This document shows, one piece after another, positions 16,154 through 24,351 of a stretch of 64,000 nucleotides of DNA (positions within the stretch are counted from its first letter, which is position 1; every line of letters starts with the position of its first letter). The stretch is from assembly GCF_900177725.1 (NCBI RefSeq), contig NZ_FXAT01000006.1, positions 62,001 through 126,000 of the forward strand. Reading direction: 5' to 3'. This DNA comes from Paraburkholderia susongensis. GTDB taxonomy: Bacteria > Pseudomonadota > Gammaproteobacteria > Burkholderiales > Burkholderiaceae. A program made the position numbers and the translations under genes. The notes beneath the pieces were generated by a model. The model saw only the letters and a list, made by a program, of their open reading frames with translations. It was not told the origin of the DNA and did not search any database.

Positions 16154-17167
16154 ATGAAGAAAATCGACATGCACTCGCATTTCTTCCCGCGCATTGGGCG
16201 GGAAGACGCGAGCCGGCTGGATGCATCCAGCGCGCCGTGGCTGCAGATCGACGCGAGCGGCGAGACCGGCAACATCATGGTCGGCGAGCGCAGCTTCCGT
16301 CCGGTGCGCGAGGCGCTGTGGAATCCGGCCGCCCGCATCGAGGACCTCGATCGCGTCGGCGTCGCCGCGCAGATCGTCTGCGCGACGCCGGTCATGTTCG
16401 CCTATCGCTACGAAGCGCGCGCCGCGGCCGACTGGGCCGCGCGCATGAACGACCTCGCGCTCGAACACTGCGCGTACAACCCGAACCGCCTGAAGGCGCT
16501 CGCGCAGGTGCCGCTGCAGGACGTCGAGCTCGCGTGCCGCGAGGCGAGCCGCGCGAAGGCGGCTGGTCACGTCGGCGTGCAGATCGGCAATCACCTCGGC
16601 CCGCGCGATCTCGACGACGAGCACCTGGTGAGCTTCCTCACGCATTGCGCGAACGACAACATTCCGGTGCTCGTGCATCCGTGGGACATGATGACCGACG
16701 GCCGCATGAAGCAGTGGATGCTGCCCTGGCTCGTCGCGATGCCGGCGGAAACGCAGCTCGGCATTCTGTCGCTGATCCTGTCGGGCGCATTCGAACGGAT
16801 TCCGCGTTCGCTGAAGCTCGCGTTCGCACATGGCGGCGGCAGCTTCGCGTTCCTGCTCGGCCGCGTCGATAACGCGTGGCATTGCCGCGACATCGTGCGC
16901 AAGGATTGCCCGCGTCCGCCGTCGGAGTATGTCGATCGCTTCTATGTCGACAGTGCGGTGTTCGATCCGCGCGCGCTGCGTCTGCTCGTCGAAGTGATGG
17001 GCGCCGAGCGCGTGATGCTCGGCTCGGACCATCCGTTCCCGCTCGGCGAACAGCAGATCGGCGCGCTCGTGACCAGCAGCGAATGGCTCGACGAGCAGCA
17101 GCGAGGCAGCATTTGCGCGGGCAACGCCGCCCGTTTCTTCGATATAGACGTAGAGCGCGCCGTTTAA
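16154..17167 (+). CDS. nbaD: 2-amino-3-carboxymuconate-6-semialdehyde decarboxylase (ACMSD)
   Basis: A 337-aa amidohydrolase-superfamily decarboxylase closely resembling Pseudomonas fluorescens ACMSD. The zinc ligands are visible: His7 and His9 in DMHSHFF, the His of LVHPWDMM and the Asp of LGSDHPFPLG, with the catalytic His in FAHGGGSF. It removes the carboxyl of ACMS non-oxidatively to give 2-aminomuconate semialdehyde, which competes with spontaneous closure to quinolinate. It is separated from nbaC by 169 bp containing three AGCGCC repeats and has only a weak ribosome site (GAG), so its expression level may differ from the other genes. Confidence 0.96.
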   Translation: MKKIDMHSHFFPRIGREDASRLDASSAPWLQIDASGETGNIMVGERSFRPVREALWNPAARIEDLDRVGVAAQIVCATPVMFAYRYEARAAADWAARMNDLALEHCAYNPNRLKALAQVPLQDVELACREASRAKAAGHVGVQIGNHLGPRDLDDEHLVSFLTHCANDNIPVLVHPWDMMTDGRMKQWMLPWLVAMPAETQLGILSLILSGAFERIPRSLKLAFAHGGGSFAFLLGRVDNAWHCRDIVRKDCPRPPSEYVDRFYVDSAVFDPRALRLLVEVMGAERVMLGSDHPFPLGEQQIGALVTSSEWLDEQQRGSICAGNAARFFDIDVERAV

Positions 17168-17237
17168 GCTCATTCAACGCGCCAGCTTTTCCATACCACC
17201 CGATCTACAGATCAATCGCTTGCCAGGGGACATTGTC

Positions 17238-18476
17238 ATGACCGTCACGCTCGTTCCTCGTTCGTTGCGCCGCCGTGGTTTTACACAAGCCGCTACTCGC
17301 ACCCGCGCAGTCATGGCGGTGCTGGGCGCGATGGCCGCGGCCGCGTTATTGCCCGCTCCCGTTTTCGCAGCGGATGCCGCGCCGCTGAAAATCGGCTTCA
17401 TCGGCACGCTGTCCGGCCCGGGCGGCGCGCTCGGTCAGGATCAGTACGACGCGTTGATGCTCGCGGTCGAGCAGAAGGGCGGCAAGCTCGGCGGTGTGCC
17501 GGTGCAGATCGTCCGTGAGGACGACCAGCTGAAACCGGACCTCGCGTTGCAGGAAGCGCAGCAACTGATCAGCCGCGACGGCGTGAAGATCATCACCGGC
17601 GTGACGTTCTCGAACGTGATGATGGCGATCCACAAGCCGGTGACGAGCGCCGGGGTGGTGCTGATCGGCTCGAACGCGGGCCCGACGCAACTGGCTGGCG
17701 CGGGGTGCTCGCCGCTGTTCTTCTCGACCTCGTGGAATAACGACGAGCTGCACGAAGCCGGCGGCCAGTTGGTGACGAACCTCGGCTACAAGCGCGTCTA
17801 CGTGATGGCGCCGAACTACCAGGCGGGCCGCGATGCGGTCTCCGGCTTCAAGCGCGACTATCGCGGCTCGATCGTCGACGAAGTCTATACGCAGGTCAAC
17901 CAGCCCGACTATTCGGCCGAGTTGTCGCAATTGCAGGCCGCACAACCGGATGCGGTATACGTGTTCTATCCGGGCGGGATGGGCGTGAACTTCGTCAAGC
18001 AGTACCGGCAGGCCGGTCTGCTCGGCAAGATTCCGCTGATCTCCGTATCGACGATCGACGGCACCACGCTGCCCGCACTGAAGGAACTCGCGGTCGGCGC
18101 GATCACGAGCGCACCGTATTCGCCGGACTTGCAGAATCCGCAGAACGCGCAGTTCGTTGCGGCGTTCACGAAAAAATACGGCCGTGTGCCGTCGATGTAC
18201 GCGGCGCAATCGTACGACGCGGCCACGTTGCTCGATACGGCGCTCACGGCGGTCAAAGGCAACGTTTCGGATAGCAAGGCATTGCGCCGCGCGCTTGCCG
18301 GCGCGAAGTTCCAGTCGGTGCGTGGTCCGTTCAGCTTCGACGCGAATCAGTTTCCGCGCGCGGGCTTCTATCGCGTCGACGTGGTGCGCACGGCCAACGG
18401 CGCGTCGTTCGAAGCGAAAGGCCCGATCGTGCCGAAGGTCAACAACCCCATTGCACAGCAGTGCAAGATGAACTGA
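17238..18476 (+). CDS. branched-chain amino-acid-type ABC transporter substrate-binding protein
   Basis: A 412-aa periplasmic binding protein of the LivJ/LivK (Peripla_BP_6) family. The signal peptide is long and positively charged (RSLRRRGFTQAATRTRAVM, then a hydrophobic run ending PVFAADA). The mature protein begins LKIGFIGTLSGPGGALGQDQYDALMLAV. ATG 17238 has AGGGGA seven bases upstream; TTG 17220 is a possible but poorer start. It is followed by LivH-, M-, G- and F-like genes, so the set is a complete importer. The surroundings suggest an aromatic amino-acid derivative such as kynurenine, anthranilate or 3-hydroxyanthranilate as ligand, by inference. Confidence 0.93.
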   Translation: MTVTLVPRSLRRRGFTQAATRTRAVMAVLGAMAAAALLPAPVFAADAAPLKIGFIGTLSGPGGALGQDQYDALMLAVEQKGGKLGGVPVQIVREDDQLKPDLALQEAQQLISRDGVKIITGVTFSNVMMAIHKPVTSAGVVLIGSNAGPTQLAGAGCSPLFFSTSWNNDELHEAGGQLVTNLGYKRVYVMAPNYQAGRDAVSGFKRDYRGSIVDEVYTQVNQPDYSAELSQLQAAQPDAVYVFYPGGMGVNFVKQYRQAGLLGKIPLISVSTIDGTTLPALKELAVGAITSAPYSPDLQNPQNAQFVAAFTKKYGRVPSMYAAQSYDAATLLDTALTAVKGNVSDSKALRRALAGAKFQSVRGPFSFDANQFPRAGFYRVDVVRTANGASFEAKGPIVPKVNNPIAQQCKMN

Positions 18477-18489
18477 GCGGACGCCGGCG

Positions 18490-19410
18490 ATGAACCTCAC
18501 GTTGTTCGTCATGCAATGCCTGAACGGCTTGCAGCTCGGCGTGCTGCTGTTTCTGATGGCGGCCGGGCTCACGCTCGTCTTCGGCATTCTGAATTTCGTC
18601 AATCTCGCGCACGGTTCGCTGTACATGATCGGCGCGTTCATCGGCGCGCTGGTCTATAACCAGAGCGGGTCGTTCGTGCTTGCCGCGCTTGCGGTGGTGG
18701 CGGCGCTCGTCGCGCTCGGCATGCTGCTCGAGTCGGTGGTGTTCCGGCGGCTGTATCAGCGGCATCACCTCGACCAGGTGCTCGCGACCTTCGGGCTGAT
18801 CCTGTTCTTCAATGAGCTGACGCGCATGATCTGGGGGCCGTCGCCGTACTACATGGAAGTGCCCGAAGCGCTGTCGGGCGCGGTCAACCTGTTCGGTCTT
18901 CACTATCCGGCCTACCGGCTACTGATCGTCGTCGTCGGGCTCGCGGTCGCGGCCGGCTGCTACGTCGTGATTCATCGCACGCGCATCGGCATGCTGATCC
19001 GCGCGGGTGCGACGCATCGCGAGATGGTCGCCGCGCTCGGCGTGAACGTCGTGCTGCTCAACGCAGTGCTGTTCGGCGTCGCGGCGGCGCTCGCGGGCAT
19101 TGCGGGTCTGCTCGCGGGGCCGATTCTGTCGGTGCAGCCGGGCATGGGCGAGCCGGTGTTGATCCTGACGATGGTTGTGATCGTGATCGGCGGCATCGGC
19201 TCGATTCGTGGCGCGTTTCTCGGCGCGCTGCTGGTCGGCGTGATCGATACGCTCGGGCGCACGTTGCTGCCCGCGCTGCTGCGCCAGGTGCTGGAGCGCA
19301 GCAGCGCCGATACGGCCGGGCCCGCGCTCGCGTCGATGCTGATCTACATCCTGATGGCGCTCGTGCTCGCGTGGCGTCCGCAGGGTCTCTTTCCCGTCAA
19401 ACATTCCTGA
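18490..19410 (+). CDS. branched-chain-type ABC transporter permease (LivH-like)
   Basis: A 306-aa integral membrane permease of the LivH family. The first segment block is CLNGLQLGVLLFLMAAGLTL with the conserved GILNFVNLAHGSLYM motif. Later are MLIRAGATHREMVAALGVN, the cytoplasmic ATPase-docking loop, and GGIGSIRGAFLGALLVGVIDTLGR. About eight hydrophobic stretches are visible. It starts 13 bp after the binding protein stop and 7 bp precede the LivM gene, so it sits inside a five-gene transporter operon. Confidence 0.94.
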   Translation: MNLTLFVMQCLNGLQLGVLLFLMAAGLTLVFGILNFVNLAHGSLYMIGAFIGALVYNQSGSFVLAALAVVAALVALGMLLESVVFRRLYQRHHLDQVLATFGLILFFNELTRMIWGPSPYYMEVPEALSGAVNLFGLHYPAYRLLIVVVGLAVAAGCYVVIHRTRIGMLIRAGATHREMVAALGVNVVLLNAVLFGVAAALAGIAGLLAGPILSVQPGMGEPVLILTMVVIVIGGIGSIRGAFLGALLVGVIDTLGRTLLPALLRQVLERSSADTAGPALASMLIYILMALVLAWRPQGLFPVKHS

Positions 19411-19417
19411 AGCCGAC

Positions 19418-20458
19418 ATGATGCCTATTCCTGTTTCCGTGAGCAGCACGGCGAGCGCGCAGAGCGCGGCGGGCACCGAGCGCCGTCGCGTGAGTTACGT
19501 CGACCGGTTCGGCTGGCTGCTCGCCGTGCTGCTGCTCGCGGTACCCGCCTATGCGGCAATGACCGGCCAGCCGTTTCTGGTGGTGCTATTCGCGCGCATT
19601 GCGATCTTCGCGATCGCCGCGCTGTCGCTCGACCTGATGCTCGGCGTCGGCGGTCTCGTCAGCTTTGGACATGCGTTGTATTTCGGGGTCGGCGCGTACG
19701 TGACCGGGATGCTCGCGCAGCATGGCGTCGCGAGCGGCACGGTACATCTGGCGACGACACTCGCGGCCTGCGCGGTCATCGCACTGGTGACCGGTGCGAT
19801 CGCGCTGCGCACGAGCGGTATTGCGTTCATCATGATTACGCTCGCGTTTGCGCAAATGTTTTATTTCTTCGCAGTGAGTCTGCGCGAATATGGCGGCGAC
19901 GACGGATTCGCACTCGCGAGCGCGAGCCGTTTCGGCAGCCTGTCGCTCGGCGATTCGATCACGCTGTACTACGTGGCTACCGGTTTGCTGGTCGCGCTGC
20001 TGCTGTTCGGCCGGCGTTTTCTGAAGAGCGCGGCGGGCATGACGCTCGGCGGCATCCGCATCAATGAGCGCCGTATGCGCGCACTCGGCGTGCCGGCCAC
20101 GCAGATGAAGCTCGCGGTCTACGTGATCGCGGCGATGCTGTGCGGCGTCGCGGGCATGCTGTTCGCGAACCTCACGCAGTTCGTCGCGCCTTCGTATATG
20201 TCGTGGACGATGTCGGGCGATCTGATCGTGATGGTCGTGATCGGTGGCGCCGGTAGCTTCGTCGGACCGCTGATCGGCACGCTCGTGATGGTGCTGCTCG
20301 AAGAAGGGCTGAAGAGCGTCACCGAACACTGGATGCTCGTGATGGGACCGCTGATCGTCATCGCGGTATTGCTGAGCCGGCGCGGTCTGATTGGTCTCGC
20401 GTATGCGCTCGATGCAAGGCGCGAGCGCAGCCGCGCTTCGCGGGGAGGTGCGCAATGA
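19418..20458 (+). CDS. branched-chain-type ABC transporter permease (LivM-like)
   Basis: A 346-aa second permease. The conserved LivM blocks ALSLDLMLGVGGLVSFGHALYFGVGAY, GIAFIMITLAFAQMFYF and GGIRINERRMRALGV (docking loop) are present, as is VVIGGAGSFVGPLIGTLVMVLLEEGL. A non-conserved polar N-terminus of about 25 residues precedes the first membrane segment. The last four bases overlap the LivG start (ATGA), indicating coupled translation. It pairs with the LivH-like protein to form the channel. Confidence 0.94.
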   Translation: MMPIPVSVSSTASAQSAAGTERRRVSYVDRFGWLLAVLLLAVPAYAAMTGQPFLVVLFARIAIFAIAALSLDLMLGVGGLVSFGHALYFGVGAYVTGMLAQHGVASGTVHLATTLAACAVIALVTGAIALRTSGIAFIMITLAFAQMFYFFAVSLREYGGDDGFALASASRFGSLSLGDSITLYYVATGLLVALLLFGRRFLKSAAGMTLGGIRINERRMRALGVPATQMKLAVYVIAAMLCGVAGMLFANLTQFVAPSYMSWTMSGDLIVMVVIGGAGSFVGPLIGTLVMVLLEEGLKSVTEHWMLVMGPLIVIAVLLSRRGLIGLAYALDARRERSRASRGGAQ

Positions 20459-21228
20459 GTCTGCTGCATGTACAAGGACTCGTGAAGCGCTACGGCGGTT
20501 TCACGGCAACCGACCATTTCAGCGTGACGGTCGAACCCGGCGAGATTCACGCGGTGATCGGCCCGAACGGCGCGGGCAAGAGCACGCTGATCGGCCAGTT
20601 GGCCGGCGAGCTGACGCCCGACGAAGGCACGATTCAGTTCGCGGGCGAGGACATCACGCGCCTGCCGGTCGAGCGGCGCGCACGGCTCGGACTCGCGCGC
20701 TCGTATCAGATCACGTCGGTGCTGCCTGAATACACGGCGCTCGACAACGTGCTGCTCGCGGTCAACGCGCAGCGCGCGTCGCGCTTCAATTGCTGGAGCC
20801 GGCTTGCCGCGCGTCGCGACGTGTTCGACGACGCGCTCGCGCTGCTCGAACAGACGGGCCTCGCCGCGCAGGCGGATGTTTGCGTGGCCGAGATGGCGCA
20901 CGGTGAACACCGTCAGTTGGAACTCGCGATGGCGTTGGCGAGCCGCCCGCAACTGCTGCTGCTCGACGAACCGATGGCCGGCATGAGCCAGGCTGAAACG
21001 GTGCAGATGACTGCACAATTGCAGGCGCTGAAGGGCACGCATGCAATGCTGCTGGTCGAGCACGACATGGACGCGGTGTTCGCGCTCGCCGATCGCATCA
21101 CCGTGCTGGTCTACGGTAAGGCGCTCGCGACCGGCACGCCGGACGAAATCCGCTCGAACCCGGCCGTGCGCGCGGCCTATCTCGGCGACGAGCAAGCGCC
21201 GTCGAACCTGTCAGGGAGCATTGCATGA
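20455..21228 (+). CDS. branched-chain-type ABC transporter ATP-binding protein (LivG-like)
   Basis: A 257-aa ATPase with Walker A GPNGAGKST, the Q-loop region LARSYQITSV, a signature in VAEMAHGEHRQLELAMAL (a relaxed form of LSGG), Walker B LLLLDEP and the switch His in LLVEHDMDAVF. The LivG-type C-terminal tail (GTPDEIRSNPAVRAAYLG) is present. The signature AHGEHRQ departs from LSGGQ but is common in this subfamily. Its start overlaps the LivM stop and its stop overlaps the LivF start, both as ATGA. Confidence 0.94.
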   Translation: MSLLHVQGLVKRYGGFTATDHFSVTVEPGEIHAVIGPNGAGKSTLIGQLAGELTPDEGTIQFAGEDITRLPVERRARLGLARSYQITSVLPEYTALDNVLLAVNAQRASRFNCWSRLAARRDVFDDALALLEQTGLAAQADVCVAEMAHGEHRQLELAMALASRPQLLLLDEPMAGMSQAETVQMTAQLQALKGTHAMLLVEHDMDAVFALADRITVLVYGKALATGTPDEIRSNPAVRAAYLGDEQAPSNLSGSIA

Positions 21229-21935
21229 GCCGCCTGCTCGAAGTCGCTTCGCTCGAAGCATTTTACGGCCGCAGCCAGGCGCTGTTCGGCGTCGAGCTGA
21301 ATATCGACGACGGCCAGTTCGTGACGATGCTCGGCCGCAACGGGATGGGCAAATCGACGACGGTCAAATCGATCGCGGGTCTGCTGAAGTCGCGGCGCGG
21401 TTCGATCCGCATGGCGGGCCAGCCGATCGAAAGCGCTGCGTCTTATCGGATCGCGCGCGCGGGCATCGGGCTCGTGCCGGAAGGGCGGCACATCTTCCCG
21501 ACGTTGACGGTGCGCGAGAATCTGGTTGCCACTGCGCGCCACGTCGAGCGGCCGGGCGGTGCGTGGACACTGCAACGTGTCTATCAGCTCTTTCCGCGTC
21601 TCGAGGAACGCGCGCGCAATCTCGGCTCGGCACTGTCCGGCGGTGAACAACAGATGCTCGCGATCGGCCGCGCGTTGATGACGAACCCGCGTCTGCTGAT
21701 TCTCGACGAGGCAACCGAAGGGCTTGCGCCGCTGATTCGCGAGGAGATCTGGAAGTGTCTCGCCGAGTTGAAGAAGACCGGTCTCGCGATTCTGTGCATC
21801 GATAAAAACCTGGCGTCGCAGCTCGCGATTGCGGACTATCACTATGTGATGTCGAAAGGCACGGTGGTGTGGCACGGTACGTCCACGCAACTGAGCGCCG
21901 AAGCGGACGCCTTGCATGCGCATCTGAGCATCTGA
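21225..21935 (+). CDS. branched-chain-type ABC transporter ATP-binding protein (LivF-like)
   Basis: A 236-aa ATPase with Walker A GRNGMGKST, signature LSGGEQQMLAIGRAL, Walker B LLILDEATEGLAP and LivF-typical segments such as RAGIGLVPEGRHIFPTLTV. The usual switch His position reads ILCIDKNLASQLAIADYHY, where most family members have EQN or a similar motif. It completes the five-gene importer that starts at 17238. The formamidase-like gene follows 133 bp later behind its own repeat-rich upstream region. Confidence 0.94.
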   Translation: MSRLLEVASLEAFYGRSQALFGVELNIDDGQFVTMLGRNGMGKSTTVKSIAGLLKSRRGSIRMAGQPIESAASYRIARAGIGLVPEGRHIFPTLTVRENLVATARHVERPGGAWTLQRVYQLFPRLEERARNLGSALSGGEQQMLAIGRALMTNPRLLILDEATEGLAPLIREEIWKCLAELKKTGLAILCIDKNLASQLAIADYHYVMSKGTVVWHGTSTQLSAEADALHAHLSI

Positions 21936-22006
21936 TCGGGGTCGCTTCGATAGAATGCATTGGCCGCGGCGCTTGACGGCGCGCGCGGCATTTTTCGTAT
22001 TTGCCA

Positions 22007-22052
22007 CTGCATTTGCAGTATCCACAGCATTTGCATGCCTCTGCGTGCAAAT
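22007..22052. promoter_or_regulatory. ATTTGCA repeat cluster upstream of the formamidase-like gene
   Basis: CTGCA-TT-TGCAG (22007-22018) is a perfect inverted repeat. TTTGCATG (22030-22037) and CGTGCAAA (22044-22051) form another with 7 of 8 positions matching. Put another way, ATTTGCA occurs at 22011 and 22029 (18 bp apart) and inverted as TGCAAAT at 22046-22052. Such closely spaced repeats suit an Lrp/AsnC-type or LysR regulator. The same word occurs beside the Lrp gene at 56223. The binding protein is unknown. Confidence 0.5.
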
Positions 22053-22068
22053 ACCAAAAGGACTCCTC

Positions 22069-22941
22069 ATGCCGTTCGATCTGACTTTCGCCGATCTTGC
22101 CGAACGCGCGGTGCAGTACAACGCCCGCGCATCGGTGAGCGATTTCGACGCCGAGATGCGCACATATGCATCGCTCGCGCTGGCTTCACGGCAGCGCTGC
22201 ACGGGCATTCTCGATCTGCGGTACGGCATGGGGCAGGCCGAGCGCATCGATATTTTTCCGGTCACCGCGGCAGCGCAGCGTGCGCCGCTGTTCGTTTTCA
22301 TTCACGGCGGCTACTGGCGCTCGCAGCGCAAGGAAGACGCGTGCTCGATGGTGGGCGCATTCACTGATGCGGGCGTGGCGGTGGCGATGGTCGAGTACAC
22401 GCTGCTGCCGGAAGCGACGCTCGGCGAAGTGGTGCGCGAAGTGCGCAGCGCGTTTGCATGGCTGTACGAGCATGGCGGCGCGTATGGGATAGATACGCAG
22501 CGTATCCACGTGTGCGGCAGTTCGGCCGGCGCTCATCTCGCCGGCATGCTTTACGCGGACGACTGGCAGGCGCGCTTTGACGTGCCGCAGGATGTGATCA
22601 AAGGCGTGGTGGGGCTGAGCGGGCTTTACGACATTCGTCCGCTGTGCGATATCAACGTCAACGAATGGCTGCGGCTGTATCCGGATCAGGCGGCGTTGCT
22701 GAGTCCGGCGTTGTGTCTGCCGAAGAAGGCGCCGCCGCTGGTGCTGTCGGTGGGCGGGCTGGAGACGGTCGGGTTCAGGAACCAGACGCTGCAGTTTCAT
22801 GAAGACGTCAGCGCGCGCGGCTTGCCGGTGACGCTCGTGCCGAACACGCACTCGAATCACTTCAATCTCGTCAATGAATTCGCGCAGCCGGAGAGTGCGT
22901 TGTTCGAGGCCGCGATGGGGTTGATCGGAAGCGCGGGTTGA
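22069..22941 (+). CDS. alpha/beta hydrolase, kynurenine formamidase (arylformamidase)-like
   Basis: A 290-aa alpha/beta hydrolase with the HGGYW motif (79-83) that marks arylformamidases and related esterases. The nucleophile elbow is GSSAG (Ser152) and the C-terminal His is in THSNHFNLV. Start ATG 22069 has AAGGA upstream; an earlier in-frame start at 21955 lacks support. The family hydrolyses N-formylkynurenine to kynurenine and formate, or other aryl formamides. Its place between the 3-hydroxyanthranilate operon and its transporter fits that role, though kynureninase and kynurenine 3-monooxygenase genes are not in the window. Its last 85 bp overlap the 3' end of the opposing LysR gene. Confidence 0.85.
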   Translation: MPFDLTFADLAERAVQYNARASVSDFDAEMRTYASLALASRQRCTGILDLRYGMGQAERIDIFPVTAAAQRAPLFVFIHGGYWRSQRKEDACSMVGAFTDAGVAVAMVEYTLLPEATLGEVVREVRSAFAWLYEHGGAYGIDTQRIHVCGSSAGAHLAGMLYADDWQARFDVPQDVIKGVVGLSGLYDIRPLCDINVNEWLRLYPDQAALLSPALCLPKKAPPLVLSVGGLETVGFRNQTLQFHEDVSARGLPVTLVPNTHSNHFNLVNEFAQPESALFEAAMGLIGSAG

Positions 22942-23840
22942 TGCGATTGGCGGGAAGGGCCGGCGCCGTTTTCACGCATCTGCCCACACGGTACGATGCA
23001 CGCAAGAAACGCCTCGATGGTGGGACTATGCCGGCGCGCCTTGAGGTAGTAGACGTATTCGTCGATCGTCGTGTCGACGTCGCTTAGCTTGATGACGCGC
23101 AGGTCGGGATGTTGCTCCGCTTCGCCACGCGGAAAAAGACTCGCGCCCACGCCATGCAGGATTGCTTCGCGGATCGCCTCGCGGCTGCCGATCTCCGCGA
23201 TGGACGCCGGCCTGACGCCAGCCTGCTCGAGAATATCCTCGGTGCAGCTGCGGGTGACGGAACCCGCTTCACGGATCAGCAAACGCACGCTTGCGAGTTG
23301 CGCCGCTTCGATAGCCTCGAAGCGGGCGAGCGGATGGCTGTGATGCACGACGAGCACGAGCGGATCGGTCGAGATCACGCGCCGCTCAAGCCCTTCCACA
23401 TCGTTGCGGCGCGACGAGACCGCGAGGTCGATGCGAAATTCGAGCAGCGCATTGAGGATGTCTTCCGAATTGCCGATCCGGCAGGTGAGGGCGATTGATG
23501 GATGCGCTGTCGAGAACCGCCCGATCGCTTCCATGATGTAGTAAGGCCCCGTTGCGCCTAGCCGCAGTTGGCCTTCGAACAACCCGCCGATGTTGCGCAG
23601 CATGATGTCGGCCTGCGCTTCGAAGTCGATCATTTTTTCGACGAGGGGCAGGAGCCCGATGCCCGTCTCGGTGACGGCGAGGCGGCGCCCGCTGCGATAA
23701 AACAGTTCAACGCCGTATAACTGCTCGATCTGCCGGATCTGCGCGGCGATGGTCGGCTGGCTGACGCCGAGATGCCGCGCCGCCTGGGTGATGCTGCCTT
23801 GGCGGACCGTCGCGTGAAATGCCTTCAGCTGATCGAACAC
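22857..23840 (-). CDS. LysR family transcriptional regulator
   Basis: A 327-aa LysR regulator. The helix-turn-helix is FDQLKAFHATVRQGSITQAA followed by HLGVSQPTIAAQIRQIEQ, right at the N-terminus. The effector domain runs from LFEGQLRLGATGPYYIM. The start is taken as GTG at 23840, which has GAGGA seven bases upstream and gives the usual LysR opening; the much longer open frame upstream is not credible. The C-terminal about 35 residues (after ACIVPCGQMREN) look unconserved and overlap the formamidase gene antisense. The DNA-binding region resembles regulators of the aminoethylphosphonate type. The target is unknown. Confidence 0.88.
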   Translation of the reverse strand: MFDQLKAFHATVRQGSITQAARHLGVSQPTIAAQIRQIEQLYGVELFYRSGRRLAVTETGIGLLPLVEKMIDFEAQADIMLRNIGGLFEGQLRLGATGPYYIMEAIGRFSTAHPSIALTCRIGNSEDILNALLEFRIDLAVSSRRNDVEGLERRVISTDPLVLVVHHSHPLARFEAIEAAQLASVRLLIREAGSVTRSCTEDILEQAGVRPASIAEIGSREAIREAILHGVGASLFPRGEAEQHPDLRVIKLSDVDTTIDEYVYYLKARRHSPTIEAFLACIVPCGQMRENGAGPSRQSHQPALPINPIAASNNALSGCANSLTRLK

Positions 23841-24081
23841 AATTCCATCCTCATCTCCTCCTGGGTCTCGCGGCAGCTTAGCGTGCCGATGTGTCGCGCG
23901 GATGACGCGCGTATGTCGTATGCGCCGGCCGATATGCGTTCTCGTTTGCGCGCGGCGACGCATGCTTTGGCATCGAACAAAAAAACTGAGGTAGTCCAAA
24001 AGAAACCTGGTGGAACCGGTCACGTCGAGGACATTCACCGATGCGTTAATGCACGCACTCGTCATCCACGGACCCATTTCC

Positions 24082-24306
24082 ATGCGTCGAATCGATTTGC
24101 GCGCCGTCTGGGCGGCGCCACTCCTTTGCTGCGTGCTTGCCGCGTGCGATGGCAGCGGCAGCACCGGCACGCCAGTTTCGCAGAGCGCAAACAGCCAGCA
24201 GATGGCTGGCTCCGACGCGAATACGAACCAGAGCGCCGAAGACAACGCGCCGGGCGAGCCCGTCATGCACTGGGCGCCCGACGCCGGCACGAGCAACGCG
24301 CACTGA
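24082..24306 (+). CDS. small putative lipoprotein
   Basis: A 74-aa product. The signal peptide MRRIDLRAVWAAPLLCCVLAAC ends in a lipobox LAAC with the lipid-attachment Cys at residue 22. The remainder is a low-complexity Ser/Asn/Gln-rich tail ending in DNAPGEPVMHWAPDAGTSNAH. It lies 45 bp upstream of the phospholipase C gene and in the same direction, so it is probably co-transcribed. I do not recognise a family. An earlier ATG at 24010 would bury the signal peptide and is not used. Confidence 0.65.
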   Translation: MRRIDLRAVWAAPLLCCVLAACDGSGSTGTPVSQSANSQQMAGSDANTNQSAEDNAPGEPVMHWAPDAGTSNAH

Positions 24307-24351
24307 TCCGCAGGCCGCATTTCTTTTCCATCCCAATCACAGGATTACCCC

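Noticed and set aside
22857..24320. A 487-aa version of the LysR regulator
   Set aside because: Helix-turn-helix proteins of this family start a few residues before FDQLKAFH; the extra 160 residues read through the upstream intergenic and lipoprotein region antisense.
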